Source of the DNA: Gammaproteobacteria bacterium
Lineage (GTDB): Bacteria > Pseudomonadota > Gammaproteobacteria > Pseudomonadales > JAUIET01
NCBI GenBank assembly: GCA_030431775.1
Contig: JAUIHW010000003.1
Span: 173,190-223,588 of the forward strand
Reading direction: 5' to 3'
Length of the DNA: 50,399 nucleotides
Part shown: in pieces, positions 43,303 to 50,399 of the stretch
How the letters are laid out: each line of letters starts with the position of its first letter
How positions within the stretch are numbered: position 1 is the stretch's first letter
Made by a program: the position numbers and the translations under genes
The notes under the pieces: model-generated
Told to the model about the DNA's origin: nothing
The model's input: only the letters and a program-made list of their open reading frames with translations
Database searches by the model: none

Positions 43303-43983
43303 ATGCCGCAAGACTACCTGATAGCACCTTCCATATTGTCAGCTGACCTCGCGCGTCTTGGTGACGAAGTGCAAGCGGTACTTGAGGCCGGTGCTGACAT
43401 CGTACACTTCGATGTGATGGACAACCATTTCGTACCCAATCTGACGTTTGGGCCCATGGTGTGCAAGGCGCTCAGAAACTATGGCATTACAGCCTGCATC
43501 GACGTTCACCTCATGGTAGACCCGGTTGATCGTTTGATCGGCGATTTCGCGGCCGCTGGTGCTGACTACATTACTTTCCACCCGGAAGCCAGCGTACACA
43601 CCGATCGTTCGCTGCAGTTAATCCGCGACTCCGGCTGTAAATCCGGACTGGTGTTTAACCCGGCAACCCCTCTCGACTGCCTTCGCTATGTGATGGAAAA
43701 AGTCGATATGGTGTTGTTGATGTCGGTGAATCCCGGTTTTGGTGGCCAGAAGTTCATACCGGCGACTCTGGACAAACTGCGCGAAGCCCGCCAGCTGATT
43801 GACGCCAGCGGCCTTCCCATCCGACTTGAGGTTGACGGTGGCGTTGGCGTTGGCAATATTGCTGACATCGCAGTGGCCGGCGCCGACACCTTTGTCGCCG
43901 GCTCCGCGATATTCGGGCAAAAAGACTATAAAGAGGTGATCCGAGCGATGCGCGAGCAGCTCTCGGGCGTTGAACCGACTTGA
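43303..43983 (+). CDS. rpe: Ribulose-phosphate 3-epimerase
   Basis: ATG 43303 gives 226 aa starting [20 protein letters not shown]. The upstream open stretch is not conserved. Motifs are [48 protein letters not shown] and [12 protein letters not shown], covering the metal His/Asp residues of the TIM barrel. It interconverts ribulose-5-phosphate and xylulose-5-phosphate. The stop overlaps the TTG start of trpE. In Pseudomonas gph lies between them. Confidence 0.97.
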   Translation: MPQDYLIAPSILSADLARLGDEVQAVLEAGADIVHFDVMDNHFVPNLTFGPMVCKALRNYGITACIDVHLMVDPVDRLIGDFAAAGADYITFHPEASVHTDRSLQLIRDSGCKSGLVFNPATPLDCLRYVMEKVDMVLLMSVNPGFGGQKFIPATLDKLREARQLIDASGLPIRLEVDGGVGVGNIADIAVAGADTFVAGSAIFGQKDYKEVIRAMREQLSGVEPT

Positions 43984-45488
43984 GTGGTGAATTACTGAGC
44001 GAAGCCAGGTTTAAAGAGCTGGCCGCAGAGGGCTATAACCGCATACCACTGGCGCGGGAGCTTCTCGCCGACCTGGACACGCCGCTCAGCTGTTACCTTA
44101 AGTTGGCCAACGGCGCATTTTCTTTCTTGTTGGAATCGGTTCAGGGCGGGGAAACCTGGGGTCGCTATTCAATTATTGGTCTGCCCTGCAATACCGTGCT
44201 GACTGTGCGCGGACACAGCATCGAGATCCGCGAGAATGGGGCTGTGACCGAGCAGCTGACGAGCGCTGCGCCCATGGAGTTTGTGCGCAAATTCCAACAA
44301 CGTTATACAGTGCCCAAAGCCAGCAGTATGGCAGCCTTTGAAGGCGGCCTGGCTGGCTATATTGCGTACGATACGGTGCGCTTTGCCGAGCCCCGTCTGC
44401 TGCATAACCCAGAGACCCTAAGCAACAAACCGGATCCATTGGGAAACCCGGACATCGTCCTGTTAGTTGCCGAAGAACTGGTGGTGTTTGACAACCTGTC
44501 CGGCACCTTGAAGCTGATCGTGCATTGCGACCCCAGCCAGCCGGGAGCCTACCAGTTGGGTCTGGCCCGGCTGAGCGAGTTGGAGCAAAGCTTACGGGAG
44601 CAGGAATTGGCGGTTGCCGGGATTGACCTGGCGGCCCTGCACCAGGGTAATGACGGTGTTCCACAGGAATTTACCCTGGGCATTGAGCGCAATGACTTTG
44701 AGTGTAAGGTTAAACAAATCCGCGAATACATCGCCGCCGGTGACTGCATGCAGGTCGTGCTGTCACAACGCCTGAGCGCGCCGTTTGCCGGACAGGGCAC
44801 CGATCTGTACCGCGCCCTGCGCCTGCTCAACCCTTCGCCCTACATGTATTACTTCAATCTGGATGAGCTGGAAATTGTCGGCTCGTCGCCAGAAATTCTG
44901 GCCAGACTGCAAAATGGGCGCGCCACCGTTCGACCAATTGCCGGCACCCGGCCACGCGGGCTCAACGCTGAAGAGGATCAACGCCTGCAAGCCGACCTGA
45001 TGGCCGACCCGAAAGAACTGGCCGAGCACCTGATGCTGATTGACCTGGGGCGAAATGACATCGGTCGCATCGCCCAAACAGGAAGCGTCACGGTTGATGA
45101 GCAAATGCAGGTGGATTACTACTCGCATGTCATGCACATCGTTTCCAGGGTCAGCGGCCAGCTGCGTGACGAATTGACCGCCCTCGACGTTCTGCAGGCC
45201 TGTCTTCCAGCCGGCACCTTAAGCGGTGCACCGAAAATAAGAGCTATGGAGATTATTGATGAACTCGAGCCCCATAAACGCGGGATTTATGGCGGGGCCA
45301 TCGGTTACATTTCCTGGCATGGCGAGATGGATACCGCTATTGCGATTCGTACCGCCTTGCTGCAGGATGGCGCGATTCACCTGCAAGCCGGTGCCGGCAT
45401 CGTAGCCGATTCGGTTCCGGCGCTGGAATGGCAGGAATGCATGAACAAGGCCGGCGCCCTGTTCAAGGCGGTACAGTTATGTTGTTAA
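43980..45488 (+). CDS. trpE: Anthranilate synthase component I
   Basis: This 502-aa protein starts at TTG 43980, inside the rpe stop region. The N-terminal [18 protein letters not shown] holds the tryptophan feedback site. The chorismate domain has [67 protein letters not shown] and [20 protein letters not shown]. It makes anthranilate from chorismate with TrpG. It overlaps trpG by 10 bases. Confidence 0.97.
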   Translation: MSGELLSEARFKELAAEGYNRIPLARELLADLDTPLSCYLKLANGAFSFLLESVQGGETWGRYSIIGLPCNTVLTVRGHSIEIRENGAVTEQLTSAAPMEFVRKFQQRYTVPKASSMAAFEGGLAGYIAYDTVRFAEPRLLHNPETLSNKPDPLGNPDIVLLVAEELVVFDNLSGTLKLIVHCDPSQPGAYQLGLARLSELEQSLREQELAVAGIDLAALHQGNDGVPQEFTLGIERNDFECKVKQIREYIAAGDCMQVVLSQRLSAPFAGQGTDLYRALRLLNPSPYMYYFNLDELEIVGSSPEILARLQNGRATVRPIAGTRPRGLNAEEDQRLQADLMADPKELAEHLMLIDLGRNDIGRIAQTGSVTVDEQMQVDYYSHVMHIVSRVSGQLRDELTALDVLQACLPAGTLSGAPKIRAMEIIDELEPHKRGIYGGAIGYISWHGEMDTAIAIRTALLQDGAIHLQAGAGIVADSVPALEWQECMNKAGALFKAVQLCC

Positions 45489-46066
45489 TGATCGATAACT
45501 ATGACTCGTTCACCTATAACCTGGTGCAGTACTTTGGCGAACTCGGCGCTGACGTTGAGGTTGCTCGCAATGATGAGATTACGCTAGAAGATATCGTTAA
45601 CTTACAAGCCCAACGCATTGTTATCTCACCTGGGCCCTGCACCCCCAATGAAGCTGGCCTGTCGCTGCAAGTCATTGCCGAGTTTGCTGGCAAGTTGCCG
45701 CTGCTGGGCGTTTGCCTTGGGCATCAATGCATTGGCCAGCACTTTGGCGGCCGTATTATCCGCGCGGCTCACGCCATGCACGGCAAAACTTCTGAAATCT
45801 ACCATACTGGCGAAGGGGTGTTTAGCGGACTTCCTTCGCCTTTCATCGCCACTCGATACCATTCCCTGGTGGTGGATGCCACGTCCATACCGGAAGAACT
45901 GGAAGTGAGCGCATGGACTCAAACCGCAAATGGGGAGCGCGATGAAATCATGGGCTTGCGCAACTCCACCCAAAGTATTGAAGGCGTGCAGTTTCATCCG
46001 GAATCCATTCTTAGCGAACATGGCCACGCGCTGTTACAAAACTTCTTGAACATGGACATCATCTGA
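45479..46066 (+). CDS. trpG: Anthranilate synthase component II, glutamine amidotransferase
   Basis: ATG 45479 gives 195 aa starting [20 protein letters not shown]. Motifs are [14 protein letters not shown], the nucleophile elbow [17 protein letters not shown] (Cys about 80) and the His-Glu pair in [14 protein letters not shown]. It supplies ammonia to TrpE and may also serve PabB. The last base of its stop is the first of the trpD start. Confidence 0.97.
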   Translation: MLLMIDNYDSFTYNLVQYFGELGADVEVARNDEITLEDIVNLQAQRIVISPGPCTPNEAGLSLQVIAEFAGKLPLLGVCLGHQCIGQHFGGRIIRAAHAMHGKTSEIYHTGEGVFSGLPSPFIATRYHSLVVDATSIPEELEVSAWTQTANGERDEIMGLRNSTQSIEGVQFHPESILSEHGHALLQNFLNMDII

Positions 46067-47094
46067 TGGATATACCAGAGGCAATTGCGATATTGGCCAC
46101 CGGGCAGAACCTGGATGAATGCAGCATGCAACAGGTAATGCGGCTAATCATGACAGGCGAAGCCAGCGATGCACAAATTGGCGCGGTGTTAATGGGCTTG
46201 GCCGCCAAGGGTGAAACCACCGCCGAAATCATTGGCGCGGCAAAAGTCATGCGCGAATTGGCCAGCGCCGTGGTGCTAGAGGGGCTGGCCTTGACCGATG
46301 TGGTTGGCACAGGCGGTGACGGCGCGAAAATATTCAACGTGTCAACCGGCAGTGCATTCATTGTAGCGGCGGCGGGGGCGCGCGTAGCAAAGCATGGCAA
46401 CCGCTCAGTCACCAGCAGCAGCGGGGCTGCCGACCTACTGGAAAAAGCGGGGGTTCGTCTTGATCTCAGCCCGGATGAGGTGGCCCGCTGTGTTCGCGAA
46501 GTCGGCATAGGTTTTATGTTCGCGGTCAATCACCACAGTGCAATGCGCCACGCGATTGGCGCACGCAAGGAGTTGGCCATTCGCAGCATTTTCAATCTGC
46601 TGGGCCCATTAACCAACCCAGCAGGTGCGCAACATGGCCTGGTGGGTATCTACGACGCACGCTGGCTGGACGTGTATGCCGAGGCGTTAAAAGCAATGGG
46701 CGCACAGCATATGCTGTGCGTTCATTCCGCCGACGGCCTGGACGAATTGTCAATCGCTGCACACAGCAATGTCTGTGAATTGCGCGACGGCGAAATTTCC
46801 AGTTATACGCTATGCCCTGAAGACGTAGGCCTTGCGCGGGGTTCGCTCGACGACCTCGTGGTGAGCAGCGCCGAAGAAAGCCTTGCACTGATCCGGCGCG
46901 CCTACAAAGGTGAGCACAAGACAGCCGCCAATATGCTGGCCCTGAATGCCGGAGCAGCCATTTATGCGGCCGACTTGTGCGCCAGTATTGAGCAGGGTGT
47001 ACGCATGGCTGAAGATGCAATGTACAGCGGGTTGGCCGCGCAACGCATGAAAGAGCTCGCTGAGTTTACCCAATTGATGAAGGAGGCGCGATGA
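46066..47094 (+). CDS. trpD: Anthranilate phosphoribosyltransferase
   Basis: This 342-aa protein has [60 protein letters not shown] and [20 protein letters not shown], all TrpD signatures for PRPP and anthranilate binding. It joins anthranilate to phosphoribose. It is coupled to trpG (1-base overlap) and trpC (4-base overlap). Confidence 0.98.
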   Translation: MDIPEAIAILATGQNLDECSMQQVMRLIMTGEASDAQIGAVLMGLAAKGETTAEIIGAAKVMRELASAVVLEGLALTDVVGTGGDGAKIFNVSTGSAFIVAAAGARVAKHGNRSVTSSSGAADLLEKAGVRLDLSPDEVARCVREVGIGFMFAVNHHSAMRHAIGARKELAIRSIFNLLGPLTNPAGAQHGLVGIYDARWLDVYAEALKAMGAQHMLCVHSADGLDELSIAAHSNVCELRDGEISSYTLCPEDVGLARGSLDDLVVSSAEESLALIRRAYKGEHKTAANMLALNAGAAIYAADLCASIEQGVRMAEDAMYSGLAAQRMKELAEFTQLMKEAR

Positions 47095-47912
47095 GTACGG
47101 CCACCACTACCGTGCTGGACCGGATTCTGGCACGCAAGGCTGAGGAAGTAGCCGCCGCCAAAGCAGCTCAGCCAGCGGCCAATCTGGCAGCCAGTCTCGC
47201 AGACCTGCCACCGTGTCGCGGCTTTGTACAGGCTCTTCAGGCGACCGTTGCCATGGGGCAAAACGGCGTGATCGCTGAAGTCAAGAAAGCCTCGCCAAGC
47301 AAAGGGCTTATCCGGGATCCGTTCAACCCCGCGGAGATCGCGCAAAGCTATGAACGGGCCAACGCCACCTGCTTATCGGTGCTGACCGATCGGGATTTTT
47401 TTCAGGGCAGCAGTGACGACCTGCGCGCCGCTCATGCGGCCTGCCGCTTACCAATATTACGCAAGGATTTCATTGTCGACGGCTACCAGTTACTGGAATC
47501 GCGCATAATGGGAGCCGACTGCATACTGCTGATTGTAGCGGCCTTTGCTGATGACCCGCAGCTGGAAGACCTGTATCAACAGGCCCATGAGCTCGGGCTG
47601 GACGTTCTGTTGGAGGTGCATGACCGGGAAGAGCTGTCCCGTGCCCTGCATTTAAAACCGCCCATGGTCGGCATTAACAACCGTAACCTGCACAACTTCG
47701 AAACCAGCCTGCAAACCACAATTGAACTGGCACCGGCCGTGCCACAGGACTGCCTGGTGGTAACCGAAAGCGGCATACATTCCGTTAGCGACGTGGAACG
47801 GATGCAGGACAATCATGTGAACTGCTTTTTGGTGGGAGAAGCGTTTATGCGCGCCAGCGACCCCGGCGCCGAGCTGCAGAGACTGTTTGTGGAAAAATCG
47901 CTACCGCGCTAG
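47091..47912 (+). CDS. trpC: Indole-3-glycerol phosphate synthase
   Basis: This 273-aa TIM barrel has [96 protein letters not shown] and [15 protein letters not shown]. It closes the pyrrole ring of indole. It is the last trp gene here and convergent with the CRP-like gene; the 40-bp gap has no clear terminator. It is not fused to trpF. Confidence 0.98.
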   Translation: MSTATTTVLDRILARKAEEVAAAKAAQPAANLAASLADLPPCRGFVQALQATVAMGQNGVIAEVKKASPSKGLIRDPFNPAEIAQSYERANATCLSVLTDRDFFQGSSDDLRAAHAACRLPILRKDFIVDGYQLLESRIMGADCILLIVAAFADDPQLEDLYQQAHELGLDVLLEVHDREELSRALHLKPPMVGINNRNLHNFETSLQTTIELAPAVPQDCLVVTESGIHSVSDVERMQDNHVNCFLVGEAFMRASDPGAELQRLFVEKSLPR

Positions 47913-47952
47913 CCGGCCGAGTCGGCGAACTGGCGAGTCTTCGACGGGCTGT

Positions 47953-48588
47953 TTACCTAGTACCGTAGACAACCATAGTCTTGCCTTTTACATCAACCAG
48001 GCCCTGCTCTTCCAAGCTCTTCAGTACCCGGCCCACCATTTCCCGGGAACAACCAACAATACGGCCGATTTCCTGGCGGGTAATCTTGATTTGCATGCCA
48101 TCGGGATGAGTCATGGCATCCGGCTCCTTGCTCAGATCAAGCAGGGTGCGGGCTACCCGACCGGTGACGTCCAGGAAAGCCAGATCCCCCACCTTTCGAG
48201 TGGTATTGCGCAGTCGGGTGGCCATCTGCTTGCCAATGGCTTTGATGAATTGCGGTTCTCTGTCTGAGATTTCATTGAACTTCTGGTAGCTGATTTCAGC
48301 TACCTCACACTCAGTCTTGGCGCGCACCCAGGCACTTCGAGCGCCTTGAATGTCGAACAGGCCCATCTCTCCAAAAAAGTCACCATCATTCAGGTAGGCA
48401 ACAATCATTTCCCGACCCTCATCGTCTTCAATGACAACGGTAACCGAGCCCTTAATCACATAGTAAAGCGAATCGCAATCATCGCCAGCATAGATGATGG
48501 TGCTTTTGGCGGGATAGCGCCGGCGATGGCAGTGCGCCAGAAACTGTTCTACCCGTTCAATGTGTGGAGTCAGAGCTAACTGCGTCAC
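47953..48588 (-). CDS. vfr: Vfr/CRP family cAMP-responsive regulator
   Basis: This 211-aa protein has the cyclic-nucleotide pocket [20 protein letters not shown] with the Glu and Arg-Ser contacts, then the long C-helix. The winged helix-turn-helix is [20 protein letters not shown]. It is close in length and sequence to Vfr and E. coli CRP. Vfr controls virulence, quorum sensing and motility in Pseudomonas; the targets here are unknown. The start is GTG 48588. Position between trpC and the OsmC-like gene equals that in P. aeruginosa. Confidence 0.95.
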   Translation of the reverse strand: MTQLALTPHIERVEQFLAHCHRRRYPAKSTIIYAGDDCDSLYYVIKGSVTVVIEDDEGREMIVAYLNDGDFFGEMGLFDIQGARSAWVRAKTECEVAEISYQKFNEISDREPQFIKAIGKQMATRLRNTTRKVGDLAFLDVTGRVARTLLDLSKEPDAMTHPDGMQIKITRQEIGRIVGCSREMVGRVLKSLEEQGLVDVKGKTMVVYGTR

Positions 48589-48774
48589 TAGAAATACCTA
48601 CTCAAAATTTGACCAACTCTAGTAATACTAGTGTAACGATTAACATTTGCCAGCCAGATGCGACCGCTCATCCTGCACCTGCGGGAAATCGACCAATGGT
48701 CGTCCGTTCATCCAGTATCGAGTCATTTTCGGCGCTGTGTTAAGCTCCCCAGCCCGTTTTGATGAGTCACAATC

Positions 48775-49200
48775 ATGCAGGCAGAGATCAGCTGGCAAGG
48801 TGCGGTGCAATTTCAGGCCCGCTCTGGAACCGGACACAGTGTTGTTTTGGATGGTCCGGAAGACGCCGGCGGCAGAAATGCCGGCCCACGGCCAATGGAA
48901 TTGTTGCTGATGGGTCTGGGCGGATGCGCCAGCTACGATGTGGTAACGATCCTGCAAAAGAGCCGCCAGAATATTGTCGACTGCACAACCCGTATTGACG
49001 CAGAACGCGCCGACGCTGTGCCTGCGGTGTTCACCAGAATTCACCTTGAGTTCATCGTCACCGGGCACGCTGTAAAAGACGCGCTGGTGAAACGGGCCGT
49101 GGCACTGTCGGCTGAAAAATACTGCTCGGCGTCGATCATGCTGAGCCAGGGTGGTGTTGAGATTAGCCATAGCTACCGTGTACAGGAAGCTCAAGAATAA
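48775..49200 (+). CDS. OsmC/YhfA family protein
   Basis: This 141-aa protein begins MQAEISWQGAVQFQARSGTG. The first conserved Cys sits in LLMGLGGCASYDVVTILQKS (about residue 49) and the second in SAEKYCSASIML (about 113), the usual OsmC pair. OsmC proteins reduce organic hydroperoxides; the YhfA branch, to which the phrase MELLLMGLGGCASYDV belongs, has no firm substrate. It diverges from vfr across 186 bp, as in Pseudomonas. Confidence 0.9.
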   Translation: MQAEISWQGAVQFQARSGTGHSVVLDGPEDAGGRNAGPRPMELLLMGLGGCASYDVVTILQKSRQNIVDCTTRIDAERADAVPAVFTRIHLEFIVTGHAVKDALVKRAVALSAEKYCSASIMLSQGGVEISHSYRVQEAQE

Positions 49201-49294
49201 AGAACGAAGTAGATAAGCCCAGGTCGCGTTGCGGTCAGCCGCCTATGCTCGACTCTTAGTACCATAGCGGGCACAGTCACCAGGAAACAAGATC

Positions 49295-50398
49295 GTGAAA
49301 GTTATTCGCGTTAGTGCATTGCAGGCAGAACTGCCTTACGTTGGCGGTGAGTATCGTTGGGGCCGCGGCGAGATCCTCAGTATCGCCTTGTCCACCGTGA
49401 TCGTTGTTGAGACCGACGCCGGCCTGGCCGGTTACGGCGAGTGTTGCCCCATTGGCAGCAATTACCTGGCGGCATACCCTGAAGGCATCGTGCCCGCCCT
49501 GGCGCGCGTTGCCCCAGCGGTGGTTGGCCTGGACCCACGCGAAGTACACAGCGTCGAACGAGCCATGGACCGTGCCCTGAAGGGTCACCCGTACGTTAAG
49601 GCGGCCATCGATGCAGCCTGCTGGGACATTCTCGGCAAAGCCTGTAGCCTGCCCGTGTATACCCTGCTGGGTGGCAAGCTTACTGATGGTGCACCGGTAT
49701 ACCGGGTCGTGACACAGAAGCCGGTCAGAGAAGTCTTGGCAGACATTCAGGGTTTCCGTGAGCGGGGCTATCGGCAGTTCCAGATCAAGGTGGGTGCCGA
49801 TTACCAGCGCGATATCGACACCATTCTGGCAGTGGCGGATATGCTGGAGCCTGGCGAGAACGCTTATGCGGATGCCAACACCGGCTGGACCGTCAACGAG
49901 GCGGTCAAGGTCTGCCACGCCGTGCGTGACACCTCAATGATGATCAAACAACCTTGCCCGACCTACGAAGAGTGCTTACATGTGCGGCAGCGTTCACAAT
50001 TACCCAGCAAGCTGGACGAGTGCGTAACCGACATCAAGGTGGCCGAACGAATTGTGCAAGATCAAGCCGCCGAGGTCGTCTGTCTGAAGCTCTCTAACCT
50101 GGGAGGTTTGACCAAAGCCCGGCGGGTACGGGACTACTTTGTCGACCATGGCATCTCCGTCGTTGCTGAAGACACCTGGGGCGGGGAAATAAGCTCCGCT
50201 GCGGTCGCCCATTTTGCTGCCAGTACTCCGCAGGACCTGCTGTATAACACAACAGACCTGCATAACTACGTCGACGGCTCAACTGGAACTCCCGCGCCTC
50301 GTGCAGAAGGTGGCCGGCTGTACGCCAGTGACATGCCAGGCCTTGGCGTGGAACCAAATTACGATGCGCTGAGCCGGGTATTGGTGGCCTACACTTGA
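49295..50398 (+). CDS. Mandelate racemase/muconate lactonizing enzyme family protein
   Basis: This 367-aa enolase-superfamily protein starts at GTG 49295 with AGGA about ten bases before. The capping domain (1-130) precedes the barrel. Barrel residues are FQIKVG (K165 as base), YADANTGW (metal ligand D193), IKQPCPTYEECL (K218 at the usual Glu position of EQP), KLDECVTD (D241/E242), VCLKLSNLGG (K265 as second base) and EDTWGGEI. The Lys-Lys pair and the EDTWGG phrase fit the hydroxyproline-betaine epimerase / cis-3-hydroxyproline dehydratase branch. Lys for Glu at the second metal ligand is odd and could impair metal binding. The substrate is unknown. The stop codon is one base before the window end. 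Confidence 0.88.
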   Translation: MKVIRVSALQAELPYVGGEYRWGRGEILSIALSTVIVVETDAGLAGYGECCPIGSNYLAAYPEGIVPALARVAPAVVGLDPREVHSVERAMDRALKGHPYVKAAIDAACWDILGKACSLPVYTLLGGKLTDGAPVYRVVTQKPVREVLADIQGFRERGYRQFQIKVGADYQRDIDTILAVADMLEPGENAYADANTGWTVNEAVKVCHAVRDTSMMIKQPCPTYEECLHVRQRSQLPSKLDECVTDIKVAERIVQDQAAEVVCLKLSNLGGLTKARRVRDYFVDHGISVVAEDTWGGEISSAAVAHFAASTPQDLLYNTTDLHNYVDGSTGTPAPRAEGGRLYASDMPGLGVEPNYDALSRVLVAYT

Positions 50399-50399
50399 T

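Noticed and set aside
48640-49194. 184-codon leftward frame opposite the OsmC-like gene
   Set aside because: It is the mirror of a well-supported OsmC family gene. Its translation is rich in His, Arg and Gln with no domain.
1-50399. CRISPR arrays, rRNA genes, riboswitches and intact insertion sequences
   Set aside because: I saw no regularly spaced repeats, no rRNA-like stretch, no recognisable riboswitch core and no complete transposase.

Overview
The window is a piece of a gammaproteobacterial chromosome. From about 19.8 kb to 49.2 kb the gene order is essentially that of the Pseudomonas aeruginosa PA0576-PA0653 region as I remember it: rpoD-dnaG-yqeY-rpsU, tsaD, folB, cca, the SpoVR/YeaH/PrkA operon, apaH-apaG-rsmA-pdxA-surA-lptD, amgK-murU, then rpe-trpE, trpGDC, vfr and an OsmC-like gene. 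The left part has a large TonB-dependent receptor of the kind abundant in marine Cellvibrionales, a Baeyer-Villiger-type monooxygenase, a CalB-like aldehyde dehydrogenase and a D-aminoacylase-like amidohydrolase. Together these suggest a marine, Halieaceae- or Spongiibacteraceae-like member of the Pseudomonadales/Cellvibrionales. That placement is inference.

Layout. 1-4.7 kb: a TonB-dependent receptor cut by the window edge, an ECF sigma factor, and its predicted membrane anti-sigma factor, which carries bactofilin-like repeats. 4.8-9.8 kb: a leftward catabolic-looking cluster (amidohydrolase, aldehyde dehydrogenase, monooxygenase). It carries an imperfect duplication: the spacer between genes, plus a decayed copy of the amidohydrolase 3' end, lies on both sides of the aldehyde dehydrogenase. 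10.0-11.9 kb: an SGNH-hydrolase lipoprotein, an internally deleted DUF4197 pseudogene and an IS91-family transposase scrap.

12.2-19.7 kb: a compact genomic island of about 7.4 kb in the 3' end of a tRNA-Met(CAT) gene. It is bounded by an exact 47-bp repeat of the tRNA 3' portion. It has no intact integrase. It carries a 95-aa orphan, a small GIY-YIG nuclease, a restriction-modification operon (ribbon-helix-helix regulator, 5-methylcytosine methyltransferase, PD-(D/E)xK-like nuclease, Vsr) and a tightly overlapping three-gene operon of unknown function. That last operon is the best candidate here for an undescribed, possibly defensive, system. The island also has candidate operators: an inverted repeat at the start of the restriction-modification transcript, and a 14-bp palindrome present twice.

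19.7-50.4 kb: conserved housekeeping. This covers translation and replication initiation (MMS operon), tRNA modification and maturation (tsaD, cca), folate (folB, folM), the stress kinase operon, outer-membrane biogenesis (lptD, surA), peptidoglycan recycling (amgK, murU), tryptophan synthesis and a Vfr/CRP regulator. The window ends with a complete enolase-superfamily gene that has a Lys where a metal-ligand Glu is expected. Relative to Pseudomonas, plsY, glpE and gph are missing from their usual places.
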